From NCBI RefSeq assembly GCF_021390575.1, contig NZ_JAJEJQ010000001.1, positions 1,836,501-1,900,500 of the forward strand: a stretch of DNA of 64,000 nt, given 5' to 3'. The stretch's first letter is position 1, and the number at the start of each line of letters is the position of its first letter. The notes below the pieces were generated by a model. That model searched no databases. It was not told the DNA's origin and saw nothing but the letters and a program-made list of their open reading frames with translations. This DNA comes from Paraburkholderia adhaesiva. Lineage in GTDB: Bacteria > Pseudomonadota > Gammaproteobacteria > Burkholderiales > Burkholderiaceae. Made by a program: the position numbers and the translations under genes. This document shows, one piece after another, positions 1 to 7,986 of this stretch.

Positions 1-2
1 CA

Positions 3-326
3 TCGGGCTTTTCGACACAACCGTTCTTGCCCCTCGGCTTGCCTGAGTTTCTCGTGAACGCCATCTGGAGCGCCATCTGGGCCGTGCCGATGGCGTGGCT
101 GCTGCGCGTGTCGCCTTCGCGGCCCGCGCCGTGGGTGCCGGCATTCGTATTCGGCGGCCTCGTGCTCACGGCCGGGATGGTATTCGTCGTCGATCCGCTG
201 CGCGGCATCTGGCCGAGCGGCAACATGCTGCCGCGCCTCGCGATGGGGTTTGCTTCGAACGCCATGTGGGGATGGGGCGCACTCGTGTTCATGCGCGCAC
301 TGATGAGCGAAACCGTCGAGGACTGA
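3..326 (+). CDS. Small membrane protein, 5' end outside window
   Basis: The frame is open from base 3 and ends in TGA at 324-326. An in-frame TTG lies at 27, but nothing marks it as the start, so the gene probably begins upstream of the window. The visible part has about three hydrophobic stretches (around NAIWSAIWAVPMAWLL, FVFGGLVLTAGMVFVV and a Met/Gly/Trp-rich C-terminal segment), which indicates an inner-membrane protein. I do not recognise the family. It converges with the hydrolase gene that follows on the other strand. Confidence 0.6.
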   Translation, partial: SGFSTQPFLPLGLPEFLVNAIWSAIWAVPMAWLLRVSPSRPAPWVPAFVFGGLVLTAGMVFVVDPLRGIWPSGNMLPRLAMGFASNAMWGWGALVFMRALMSETVED

Positions 327-360
327 ACGAGGCGCGCCTTGCAGACAAGCGCGGCGCGGC

Positions 361-1518
361 TCACTCCATCAAATCGCGCAGCGGATGGTCCTCGACCGTC
401 CATGGGCTCCTGAACATCTTCTCGACGTCGCTCGCCGTCACATCCTCTACGCGAGCGAAACGCCACGTCGGAAGATTGTCCTTGTCGATGATGCGCGCGC
501 GTATCCCTTCCATCACATCGCCCTGCGTGAAACTCGATCGCGTGAGATCGAGATCGCGGCGCAACACGTCCGCCATCGAATCCTCGGCGCGCGACACGAC
601 CTCCAGCGACACCGCCATCGACAGCGGCGACCGCTCGCGCAGCACACCGACGATTTGTCCGGCCCACTCGGCCTCTGATGCGTCGGGGTTTTCGGCGTCA
701 CGCGTTGCGGCTTCGAGCGACGCCACGATAGCCGGTACGTCCGTATGCGAAAAATGTCTGTCGATCCACGCTCGTGCACTGGCAAGCGCACAGGCGTCCA
801 CGGTCTGCTGCGTGACCTCGGGAGTCGCGACCTCGCGCCGGATACGCGCGACGAGTTCCGTGCCCGACGCGAACGGCTCCGTTTCCAGCGCATCGATGAG
901 CGCGGGCCAGGCGGAATCGTCGAGATAAACGTCCGCGAGACCCGCGTAAAGTGCGCCGGCGGCGTCGATCGTCTCGCCGCTCACTGCGAGATAGCGGCCG
1001 AGCGCGCCTGGCGTGCGCGCGAGAAACCAGCCCATGCCCACGTCCGGAAAGAGGCCAATGCGCGTCTCGGGCATCGCCACACGCGTTGACGCCCCCACCA
1101 CGCGCAGACCGCCCGTGCGATACGCGCCCTGCGAAATGCCCATGCCGCCGCCCATCACCACACCGTTCATCAACGCGACATAGGGCTTCGGATAGGCAAA
1201 TATCGCGTGATTGAGGCGGTATTCGGTGGAGAAAAACGTGTCGAGTGCAGCCTGATCGCCGGCGCGGAACGACTCGTAGAGAAAACGGATGTCGCCGCCA
1301 GCACAAAACGATCGCGCGTGACGCGAAAGCACGACCACCGCGAGCACGTCCGGATCGTCGCGCCAGCGCACGAGCGCGGCGAGCATCGCGCTGACCATGC
1401 CCGTGGTCAGCGCATTGAGCGCCTGCGGACGTTCAAGCTCGATAAAGCCGATGCGGTTCGCTACGCGGGCGACGACGTACTGCTCATCGTCGCTGGCAGA
1501 TGGGGGGACGTGTGACAT
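361..1518 (-). CDS. 3-hydroxyisobutyryl-CoA hydrolase / enoyl-CoA hydratase family enzyme
   Basis: The product is 385 aa, the usual length for 3-hydroxyisobutyryl-CoA hydrolases, which act in valine breakdown and are longer than simple enoyl-CoA hydratases. The crotonase fold is shown by the oxyanion-hole segment SFCAGGDIRFLYE (residues 70-82) and the glycine-rich helix NGVVMGGGMGIS (119-130). The ATG at 1518 was chosen because homologous sequence begins there; the frame stays open further upstream but that extension is arginine-rich out-of-frame coding. The enzyme is cytosolic. The neighbouring TetR gene, upstream on the same strand, is a candidate local regulator. A broader crotonase role cannot be excluded. 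Confidence 0.85.
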   Translation of the reverse strand: MSHVPPSASDDEQYVVARVANRIGFIELERPQALNALTTGMVSAMLAALVRWRDDPDVLAVVVLSRHARSFCAGGDIRFLYESFRAGDQAALDTFFSTEYRLNHAIFAYPKPYVALMNGVVMGGGMGISQGAYRTGGLRVVGASTRVAMPETRIGLFPDVGMGWFLARTPGALGRYLAVSGETIDAAGALYAGLADVYLDDSAWPALIDALETEPFASGTELVARIRREVATPEVTQQTVDACALASARAWIDRHFSHTDVPAIVASLEAATRDAENPDASEAEWAGQIVGVLRERSPLSMAVSLEVVSRAEDSMADVLRRDLDLTRSSFTQGDVMEGIRARIIDKDNLPTWRFARVEDVTASDVEKMFRSPWTVEDHPLRDLME

Positions 1519-1585
1519 GGCGACACGAGAAATCGAAAGTGCGATGAAAACACTCCTCGTTAGCGAGGCCAGGCTTGTGAGGCTA

Positions 1586-2224
1586 TCACGTCGTCGATGC
1601 CTTTGTTCGCTTCGCGACAGGCGTTCCAGCGTCCGTTGGCGCGCTGGATTGCGAACCCGTCCAGGCATCCAGTGCCGCATCCACGACCTGCCCAAGCGGA
1701 GAGCGCGGAAACCCGGGACAAGTGAGCGAAAGCGCCACAATGCCGTGCAGCGTCGCCCAGAACGCCTCGGCGCGCGCCACACCATCGGCGCCATACAACG
1801 CATCGAGGGCATCGGCAAATAACGCCACAACCTGCCCGCCCGGATCCGCGGCGCCGGGCACGTCGATAAACACCGCCCGATAAGTCTGCGGATGCGCCCT
1901 CCCGAATGCCACATACGTCTGGGCGAGTGCGCGAATACGTTCGCGCGGATCCGTGATCAGCACGAGCGGTTCGAGCTGCGCAAGCAGTTGCGCATGCCCC
2001 TCGTGACCGAGTGCGCGCGCGATCTCGTCGCGGTTTTCGAAGTACAGGTAGAGCGACGCCGGTGAGTAGCCAATCGCGTCTGCGATCTTGCGCATCGATA
2101 GCGCCGTAAAGCCATCGCGCGTCACGATGCGCTGTGCGGCATCGAGAATGCGAGCTCGCAGCGCCTGTCGCAATTCCGGTTGCTGGACGGCGTTTGAGGG
2201 GTCTTTTCGGTCAGGTATTCCCAT
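1586..2224 (-). CDS. TetR/AcrR family transcriptional regulator
   Basis: This 212-aa protein has a typical TetR N-terminal DNA-binding domain (residues about 20-68). The helix-turn-helix is at ALSMRKIADAIGYSPASLYL, followed by the conserved YFENRDEI segment. The C-terminal half is a helical ligand domain of the TetR_C type, with the AFGRAHPQTYRAVF and FWATLHGIVAL helices. It lies upstream of the acyl-CoA hydrolase gene in the same direction and may control that gene or the nearby transporter. The ligand is unknown. The ATG at 2224 has no clear Shine-Dalgarno sequence. Confidence 0.85.
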   Translation of the reverse strand: MGIPDRKDPSNAVQQPELRQALRARILDAAQRIVTRDGFTALSMRKIADAIGYSPASLYLYFENRDEIARALGHEGHAQLLAQLEPLVLITDPRERIRALAQTYVAFGRAHPQTYRAVFIDVPGAADPGGQVVALFADALDALYGADGVARAEAFWATLHGIVALSLTCPGFPRSPLGQVVDAALDAWTGSQSSAPTDAGTPVAKRTKASTT

Positions 2225-2277
2225 TGGGGGCGATTGTCGTTGTCGCGGGCGCGTGGGTCGAAGCGTCCCGGGCGGCT

Positions 2278-2562
2278 TTACGAGCCGAGACGTCCCGGGG
2301 GAAAGTGCCCGCTCTTGAGCAGGACGGGTGTGCCGTTGCTGAGTTCGAGGTGCGCGCGGGCCACCTGCTCGATGTGCAGGCGCCCGGCATCGAAGGCCTT
2401 CATCGACGCATCGCGGCTCGCCGCGGGCGCGCCGAAATGATCTTCGAGCGCCTCGACCGAAATCGCGCATGGAACGCGCGCGCCATCGACGAGTGCGGCG
2501 AACACCACAGTCAGATTCGAATCGCGATAGAGCGGCGCGTCGGAAGAAAAGCGGATGTCCAT
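2278..2562 (-). CDS. DUF1488 family protein
   Basis: The 94-aa product shows the DUF1488 pattern: an N-terminal beta-rich part with VVFAALVDGARVPCAIS followed by ALEDHFGAP, and a helical C-terminus. The family is common in beta- and gammaproteobacteria and has no established function. The start at 2562 is preferred over the in-frame ATG at 2574 because GAGG sits six bases upstream of it. It is a single gene between the SMR transporter and the TetR gene, all on the minus strand. Confidence 0.75.
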   Translation of the reverse strand: MDIRFSSDAPLYRDSNLTVVFAALVDGARVPCAISVEALEDHFGAPAASRDASMKAFDAGRLHIEQVARAHLELSNGTPVLLKSGHFPPGRLGS

Positions 2563-2753
2563 CTCGAGCCTCATCGGCCATTCATCGGAAGAAAATCCGC
2601 GCCGGCGGCCGGCGGGAATGACCGACAATGTTACGCCTTGCCCAACTGCACCGTCGCGAACGTGCGTGCGGGTGCGCACACGGAAGTAGCCGAGTGCCGC
2701 GGGCCACCGCGACATCTTTATCTGGCCGCGCGCCGCTCGCGAACGACGACGCC

Positions 2754-3092
2754 TCAGTGCGCTTCCATCTTCGAGAATAGATTGAGCACGACGACACCCG
2801 CCACGATCAACCCGAGGCCCAGCACAGCGGGAAGATCCGGCACCTGACGATAGAGCGCCATCGCGACCAGTGTGATGAGCACGATGCCCACGCCGGACCA
2901 AACTGCATAGACGATGCCCACTGGAATGGTCGTCAGCGTGAGCGCGAGCCCATAGAACGCGAGCGCGTAGCCCGCGACGACAATCACAGAGGGCACGAGG
3001 CGCGTGAAACCGTTCGATGCCCGCAGTGCGGACGTCGCGATGACTTCGGCGATGATCGCAATGACGAGCCAGGTCCACGCGTTCAGCCGCAT
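2754..3092 (-). CDS. SMR family small multidrug/guanidinium-type transporter
   Basis: This is a 112-aa integral inner-membrane protein with four predicted transmembrane helices, the standard SMR size. The conserved acidic residue is in the first helix (WLVIAIIAEVIATSAL), and the signature GIVYAVWSGVGIV lies in helix 3. SMR proteins work as antiparallel dimers exchanging protons for cationic substrates. The sequence cannot distinguish multidrug, guanidinium or polyamine export. The ATG at 3092 fits the family start; an ATG further upstream would add an unusual charged leader. Confidence 0.88.
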   Translation of the reverse strand: MRLNAWTWLVIAIIAEVIATSALRASNGFTRLVPSVIVVAGYALAFYGLALTLTTIPVGIVYAVWSGVGIVLITLVAMALYRQVPDLPAVLGLGLIVAGVVVLNLFSKMEAH

Positions 3093-3096
3093 TGCG

Positions 3097-3594
3097 TCAC
3101 GCCTTTCCGAGCGCAAGCTGCGCGTAGTCGACGCCGAGGTGTGCGCACAGCGCTTCGACGACGAGTTCGTGATCGGCGCGCTGAGGCAATCCCGACACCG
3201 TCACCGAGCCGATCACCCCTGCCCCCTCGACGGTAAGCGGAAACGATCCGCCGTGTGGCGCATAGTCGGCAACGGGCAGGCCGTGCTTGTCGGCGAGCGT
3301 GGTGCCCGCCTGCTGCATGCGCAGGCCGATCGAATACGAGCTGCGCCGGAAGTGCTCGACGACGCGCGACTTGCGACGCACCCAGTCGACGTTGTCGGGC
3401 GTCGTGCCTTCAAGCGCGCTGAAGAAGAGCGGTTGCCCGAACGTACGCACATCAATGGCGAGCACCAGCGAACGCGCGAGAGCGAGTTCGTGCAGATGAG
3501 AGCCGAGCGCCCACGCGCGGGCTGCGTCGAACCGGGGAAAGACGAGCACCTGTTCTTGCGCGGCGATCGTCTGAAGATCGTGAGCGATGTCCAT
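3097..3594 (-). CDS. UPF0303 / heme-degrading-domain (DUF336-like) protein
   Basis: The product has 165 aa. The middle and C-terminal segments match the UPF0303 family, related to HbpS/GlcG-like DUF336 proteins: [15 protein letters not shown], then [16 protein letters not shown], then the Gly-rich [19 protein letters not shown]. The family is cytoplasmic and its biochemical role is unsettled. The start at 3594 matches the beginning of conserved sequence (MDIAHDL). Its stop codon is only four bases from the SMR start, so the two genes probably share a transcript. Confidence 0.75.
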   Translation of the reverse strand: MDIAHDLQTIAAQEQVLVFPRFDAARAWALGSHLHELALARSLVLAIDVRTFGQPLFFSALEGTTPDNVDWVRRKSRVVEHFRRSSYSIGLRMQQAGTTLADKHGLPVADYAPHGGSFPLTVEGAGVIGSVTVSGLPQRADHELVVEALCAHLGVDYAQLALGKA

Positions 3595-3859
3595 GGAGAC
3601 GAACCGTAGTGGTGACGGCACTGCTGCAACGCCGGGACGTAGCTGCCGGGATGTAAGCTGGCGCCGACTGGATTCACGATTCTAGCCTGGCCCCAGATCG
3701 TTTCGCTGCGGCAAGCGTCTCTCAATCGGCGTGCAATCGCGGTGTTCAATCGCGGCTTGCAATCGATTTGCAGCCGATCTGCAATCGGCTGGAAGGCGAA
3801 ACGTGGATACATGTTGCAATGACGTTTCAATTGCCTTATAATCTTTTTTCTTCGACGGA

Positions 3860-3936
<77 letters not shown>

Positions 3937-3991
3937 AGCCCAATAAGGCTTCCAGCCGTTTTGTGTCTTCATGGACGTCCCCGGCATTCTA

Positions 3992-4016
3992 CCGTTAGGG
4001 CAAACTGAGGGCAAAT
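3992..4016 (+). promoter_or_regulatory. Candidate integrase arm-type sites, left end
   Basis: CCGTTAGGGCAAA (3992-4004) followed by AGGGCAAAT (4008-4016) is repeated with small changes at 54573-54599, just inside the other prophage end and next to the integrase start. Paired short direct repeats on both sides of the core are the usual layout of integrase arm-binding sites. Confidence 0.5.
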
Positions 4017-4052
4017 CCGGCGAAAAATTGGCAAAATTTTTCGTCACTAAAG

Positions 4053-4075
4053 AACCCGCCTTGAGCGGGTTTTTT
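4053..4075 (+). terminator. Rho-independent terminator after tRNA-fMet
   Basis: A stem AACCCGC/GCGGGTT with a short loop is followed by a run of six T. It lies inside the prophage end, so it replaces the chromosomal tRNA terminator displaced to 54770-54806. Confidence 0.75.
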
Positions 4076-4333
4076 GTTGCCCTGCGACACGCCGCACCCC
4101 CACACTTTCCCCCTGCCTGTTTCCTTTTTACCGGCTCGCTTACGCGGCTGTATGGTCTGTTACCGGGCTTGTTTTCGTCCACAGAATCACTACGCTTACG
4201 GAGTGTTCGCGCGCAGCTTGCGGACCCCGTACTGTGCGCATTGCCCGGTAAACGATGGAAACGAAAACGACTTCGGACGCGCGGAATTCCCGCTCGCACA
4301 GATTCGTTTTATTGACCATCAGGAGGCATGGCA
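4076..4333. other. Gene-free stretch at prophage left end with paired inverted repeats
   Basis: No convincing gene is visible before the SD at 4321. TTACCGGGC at 4160-4168 is matched by its inverse GCCCGGTAA at 4243-4251, and GTTTTCGT after the first copy is echoed inverted by ACGAAAAC after the second. These could be operator half-sites or an RNA fold in the leader of the XRE gene. Confidence 0.35.
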
Positions 4334-5416
4334 ATGTCGTATGGTCTGGATTTTTCACTGGTCCGTTATATAACCGACGAGCGCGGCAAACCCACCGAAG
4401 CCATTCTGTCCATCCCGGTATTTTCGGCCCTGCGCGGATGGTGGGAGACGGGGCACCGTGCGCAGACTGCCCGCATTGAAGCCGGCACACGGCCCGGCGT
4501 GTATCGCAGTGCGCTGGCACAGATTGTTCCAGATAGCACAGCCGACGCAGCGCCCGACCCTGGGAGCCGGTATGACCGGAAATGGGAAGCGCTGATAGCC
4601 CGCATGCCGGACGAAAGCGAACCCGTCATCGACGCGCCGCCCGCGTCACCCCCCGCCATCATCCCCCCTGCTACGCAAGACACGCACCCCGCCGCCGAAC
4701 CGGCCGCCCCTGTGGCGAAGGTCGAGGCGCGCGACTACTTTCCCCACGAGTTCATCGAAGCGCCGCCGTCCGCAGTCGCGGCATTGATCGGGCGCGGCGT
4801 TCCCGTGCTGCGCGCCTGGCGCAAGTATCGCGGCTGGACGTTGCGCGAGCTTGCCGAACTGAACGGCACAAGCGTATCGAACATCAAGAAGCATGAGCAA
4901 GGCACGCGCAAGCCGCTGAAAGAGACGCTCGCCATGTTCGCGCGCCTGTTCGATTGCACGGTCGAGCAACTCACGCCGAAGCCTGGCAACAACACGACGC
5001 CACCGGTTGCGATGAATGGGAATGCACCGCACAAGGTAATTGCGGCCATGCCCGCGCGTGTCATGCGACGCGAGCCGCGCGCGCCGGACGATACCGATTA
5101 CCCGGACGCGGTAATGGCGCACATGCTGGCGGGTAAATCACCGCTTACGGCATGGCGGCTTTATCGTCGCCTTTCGGTTGCCGAACTGGCCGGGCAATAC
5201 GGATGCGGGCGCGAAAACATGCGCACACTGGCGGGCGCGCGCGTCTTGCACCAGGGCACGATTACGAAACTGTGTGCGGTGCTGCGCTGCAAGCCGGAAC
5301 AAATGCTAAGACCCGAAGGGCTAGACGTTGAGCTGGTCGCCCGTGCCCGTCCATCGCGCGCAAGTCAGGGATTTAAACCTGGAAATCGCGACGGCCGCGA
5401 GGCTCGCACGGCCTGA
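4334..5416 (+). CDS. Large XRE-family regulator with two HTH domains
   Basis: The 360-aa protein has three parts. The N-terminal segment (1-40) is beta-rich and resembles antitoxin-like folds. A Pro/Ala-rich linker follows. An XRE helix-turn-helix then runs from about residue 150 to 215 (WTLRELAELNGTSVSNIKKHE), and a second, more divergent HTH from about 260 to 320 (LSVAELAGQYGCGRENMRTL). The start at 4334 is set by AGGAGG at 4321-4326; the ATG at 4328 is only one base from that SD. It is the first gene inside the prophage and the best candidate for a lysogeny regulator, since no classical CI gene is visible. Its target is not known. Confidence 0.75.
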   Translation: MSYGLDFSLVRYITDERGKPTEAILSIPVFSALRGWWETGHRAQTARIEAGTRPGVYRSALAQIVPDSTADAAPDPGSRYDRKWEALIARMPDESEPVIDAPPASPPAIIPPATQDTHPAAEPAAPVAKVEARDYFPHEFIEAPPSAVAALIGRGVPVLRAWRKYRGWTLRELAELNGTSVSNIKKHEQGTRKPLKETLAMFARLFDCTVEQLTPKPGNNTTPPVAMNGNAPHKVIAAMPARVMRREPRAPDDTDYPDAVMAHMLAGKSPLTAWRLYRRLSVAELAGQYGCGRENMRTLAGARVLHQGTITKLCAVLRCKPEQMLRPEGLDVELVARARPSRASQGFKPGNRDGREARTA

Positions 5417-5576
5417 TTCCGCGAACGGCAAACACGACGCGCACATGGCGCTTTTTTTGTATTGTGGGAGTTCCGTAAAGAAGCGTATTTGCATTTTACG
5501 TACCTGGATGGAAACCTTATAGCGGCTCGCAAACTGCATTGCTATAGTGCGCACGATGAAGCCGGGAGAAGGCACG

Positions 5577-5816
5577 ATGGCACAGACAGGCGCTAGAAAG
5601 AAAGGCGGCACGACCGCGCAGACCCACGGCGCGGGCGCGGGAGTGCGACGTGATCGGCTCGCATCGCCGACGAAAAAAGTCAATCTCACATTCGATACGG
5701 ACCTGATGCAACGTGTCGAAGCCCACGCGAAGCGTCTGGGAATTTCAAAGGCTGCGCTCTTATCAATCGCCGCGAGCATGTTCATGGATAACCTACTGGA
5801 TAGGCGACGCGAATGA
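5577..5816 (+). CDS. Ribbon-helix-helix (CopG-like) DNA-binding protein
   Basis: The 79-aa protein has a basic N-terminal tail and a C-terminal ribbon-helix-helix: strand KKVNLTFDTD, then helices MQRVEAHAKRLG and KAALLSIAASMFMDNL. Such proteins bind DNA as dimers, as antitoxins or phage regulators. The ATG at 5577 is favoured by the upstream GGGAGAAGG; starts further upstream lack an SD. The gene overlaps the next one by ATGA and the two are probably translationally coupled. Confidence 0.65.
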   Translation: MAQTGARKKGGTTAQTHGAGAGVRRDRLASPTKKVNLTFDTDLMQRVEAHAKRLGISKAALLSIAASMFMDNLLDRRRE

Positions 5817-6262
5817 GCAAACGGTCTGATGTGTTCATTGACGCAAGACTGTATGAGCGTGTAAGAAAGTACGCGCAGCGGGAAGGCTTGACGCCCGAAG
5901 AAGTTTTTTGCGAGAGTGTCACGGCCTGTATGCGGCATATCGAGCGTGGCAAGGCACTTTCGCGGGATACAACGGCCGTGCGTGCTGTCTGCGAGGCGAA
6001 CGGATGGACGGATTACCGCGTCTTTCCAAGCGGGCGCGACGCATGCGTGGCGCGTTGCGCTTTTGTGTCCGCGATAATTGCCGATCTGACGATCGACGGC
6101 TACGGGGAATTGTGGTGCTATCCGACCGTCGAGCATTCACGAGACGCACTCGCGGCATGGGACGGGGCCAGGGATAGCGAGCCGCCAGGCTGGCACACTC
6201 ACCCGACAAGCGGGCGAAAACGGCCGAACGGAGACGCGACGCGCGAATACAAGGGACGATGA
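5813..6262 (+). CDS. Hypothetical phage protein, RHH-like N-terminus
   Basis: This 149-aa product is not recognised. The first 45 residues (FIDARLYERVRKYAQREGLTP onward) look like a second ribbon-helix-helix. The remainder is a Cys- and Trp-containing globular part, and the tail is basic. It overlaps the preceding RHH gene by four bases (ATGA), so the pair may act together, for example as partner regulators. Confidence 0.55.
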   Translation: MSKRSDVFIDARLYERVRKYAQREGLTPEEVFCESVTACMRHIERGKALSRDTTAVRAVCEANGWTDYRVFPSGRDACVARCAFVSAIIADLTIDGYGELWCYPTVEHSRDALAAWDGARDSEPPGWHTHPTSGRKRPNGDATREYKGR

Positions 6263-6271
6263 GCGCGTGCC

Positions 6272-6604
6272 GTGAATGCGGGGGCGAGCGACGAAAGACG
6301 CGCGCCCGCAAAACACCGGCAAGCGTCCCGCGACGCGCGGGGCGCAAGCGGTCGGCGCGGGCGTCCGGCCGGGCGAATCCCGATTGAGGCGGGTTCGCTC
6401 GCGGGCGTTCTTTGGCGTCTGAAACTCCACGGCGTCGCGTTGTGTATTGATACGCCCGGCGAGCGCCGCGCCTGTCACCGGGCCATCGCGCGGATTGCGG
6501 AAGTCGATCCGCTTCGACATTACGATGTTGTGACGGGCGATGGAAACGCGCACACATGCCCGCCTGAAGTTGTGTATTTCCTGCACGTCAGACGTACCGC
6601 GTGA
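6272..6604 (+). CDS. Hypothetical phage protein
   Basis: The product is 110 aa from a GTG start. The N-terminal third is Arg/Ala-rich and may not be translated. The C-terminal two thirds (from about AGSLAGVLWRLKLHGVALCID) look like a real globular domain with regular hydrophobic spacing. A competing 42-codon frame starts at ATG 6260, overlapping the previous stop, and encodes a CRECGG motif. Either or both could be expressed. It converges with the lysis cassette. Confidence 0.4.
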   Translation: MNAGASDERRAPAKHRQASRDARGASGRRGRPAGRIPIEAGSLAGVLWRLKLHGVALCIDTPGERRACHRAIARIAEVDPLRHYDVVTGDGNAHTCPPEVVYFLHVRRTA

Positions 6605-6611
6605 TTTTTGT

Positions 6612-6896
6612 TCATGCGTGCGGCCCTTCGTCCATGCCGGCGGCGATATCGCCATGCCGCGCCCATACGGCGAACGCAAAGGCGAAATTGAGCAGGACTT
6701 CAAACGGCAACGCGTAGCGATGGACAAGGATCGACACGCATACGGCCGAAGCCATGCTCGCAACAAGCGTGCGCGCAATCGCCATGCGCAAGGAAATATG
6801 CCGCCCTGCCTGCGCGTGTGGAAAGCCGACGAAATACGCAATCGACGCACAGGCCAATGCGTTTGCGACTTCCCACCATTCGCTAACGGGGTTCAT
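6612..6896 (-). CDS. Holin-like small membrane protein
   Basis: This 94-aa protein has about three hydrophobic helices (ALACASIAYFVGF, ARTLVASMASAVCVSILV and LPFEVLLNFAFAFAVW). It is the last gene of the late operon and overlaps the preceding membrane protein by 14 bases. Position, size and topology suggest a holin or antiholin that controls endolysin release. No Rz/Rz1 spanin pair is recognisable here. Confidence 0.6.
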   Translation of the reverse strand: MNPVSEWWEVANALACASIAYFVGFPHAQAGRHISLRMAIARTLVASMASAVCVSILVHRYALPFEVLLNFAFAFAVWARHGDIAAGMDEGPHA

Positions 6897-7251
6897 GATC
6901 CTGGCCCGGCGTATCGTTGCCCGTAATCCGCTTGCGGGCTTCGTTGCCAATGCGGCTTGCGAGTGACGGAAAGAGCTTTTCAGCCTGGCGGAATGCCGCA
7001 ATCAGTGCGCCCACGACAAGCGCGCTCGCGAGCGCACCGGCAAGCATGTTTGGCATGATCGGCACGCGTTCATGGACCCAGGGCGCGATGCCGTAACCCA
7101 GGACCGCGGAAATGACGGCATAGGCGTATTTATGCCAACGTCGCGATTCGGTCGTTTCGAGCAGATAGACGAACGCGCCGCACACGTTGCCGACCGCAAT
7201 AGCGGCGTGTACTTCGTCGCCATTCCACAGGCCGACAAGCGCTTCCCACAT
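6883..7251 (-). CDS. Phage holin
   Basis: The 122-aa protein has three predicted membrane helices (AIAVGNVCGAFVYLL, YAYAVISAVLGYGIAPWV and LAGALASALVVGALIAAF) and a hydrophilic charged C-terminus, as in class I holins. It lies directly downstream of the GH19 endolysin and upstream of the second small membrane protein, the usual lysis arrangement. The start is taken at 7251 because the upstream extension of the frame runs through the endolysin gene. Confidence 0.7.
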   Translation of the reverse strand: MWEALVGLWNGDEVHAAIAVGNVCGAFVYLLETTESRRWHKYAYAVISAVLGYGIAPWVHERVPIMPNMLAGALASALVVGALIAAFRQAEKLFPSLASRIGNEARKRITGNDTPGQDHEPR

Positions 7252-7279
7252 GGCACGCCACCCTTGCACACGGCGCGGA

Positions 7280-7921
7280 TCAGGCAAGACCAAGCGCGGT
7301 CTTTGCGGCAGCGTAGTATGTTTCGCGCTTCGCCTGTTGATCCATTGCCGGGCCGTTGATAATGCGCGTGGTTCTAGCGAAGTCACGCGCGTCGGCCGCT
7401 TCGTTGCAACCGTTCGCGCGCCAGAACCACCCGGCCGAGCGCGCGGCGAGCGTATCGTCGGACGCGAGCAAATCGGGATGCGCGACAAGATCAACGCCGA
7501 GCGCACGACCGCATGCACGGTAGTTGTCGAAAAACGTTATCTGTTTCAATCCACGGCCGCGATAGCGCCATCCGTCACCGCTTGAAGCGTCGCCGTTACC
7601 GTAACGCCCACCGTAGGCGAGATTCGCTATCTGTTGTTGCCGTGCGGGCGGCACGGTCTTTTCGTCCGGATGGCGGCCGAGCGTCGCGCGCATCGACGCG
7701 GGCACGCGCGAGAAAATCGCGAGCGCCGCGGGCGCGTAATTGAACGATTCGACAAGCTGCGTAAAGCCCCCTGATTCGTGGCGAACCTGCGCGATAAATG
7801 CGGCCTGTCTCGCGGGCGTATTGATGGTGAATTCGGACATTGCGGCCGACACGGGCGCGAACCATCGCGCGGCGAGCGTATCGGAAAGCGCGGCGGCGCG
7901 CTGGAAGGTTTCGCGGTCCAT
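7280..7921 (-). CDS. Endolysin, glycoside hydrolase family 19
   Basis: The 213-aa protein matches chitinase-class GH19 lysozymes of phages. The catalytic glutamate segment is VRHESGGFTQLVE (Glu49), and the substrate-groove signature GWRYRGRGLKQITF.DNY lies at about 117-134. These enzymes cut peptidoglycan glycan strands and lyse the host once the holin opens the membrane. There is no signal peptide, so it depends on the holin. GGAG sits five bases before the ATG. A strong terminator precedes the gene, so lysis may have its own control. Confidence 0.9.
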   Translation of the reverse strand: MDRETFQRAAALSDTLAARWFAPVSAAMSEFTINTPARQAAFIAQVRHESGGFTQLVESFNYAPAALAIFSRVPASMRATLGRHPDEKTVPPARQQQIANLAYGGRYGNGDASSGDGWRYRGRGLKQITFFDNYRACGRALGVDLVAHPDLLASDDTLAARSAGWFWRANGCNEAADARDFARTTRIINGPAMDQQAKRETYYAAAKTALGLA

Positions 7922-7935
7922 GATGGCTCCAGACG

Positions 7936-7962
7936 AAAAAAAGCCGCCCGATATTGGGCGGC
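7936..7962 (-). terminator. Terminator between tail-fibre and lysis genes
   Basis: On the minus strand a perfect 7-bp stem (GCCGCCC/GGGCGGC, loop of six) is followed by seven T. It lies between the tail-fibre stop (7987) and the endolysin start (7921). Confidence 0.85.
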
Positions 7963-7986
7963 CTGTTCAAGCGGAAAGCGGCACGG

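Noticed and set aside
4074-4373. Cys-rich 99-codon frame before the XRE gene
   Set aside because: It runs over a terminator hairpin and into the XRE gene with no SD; the region looks like leader DNA with inverted repeats.
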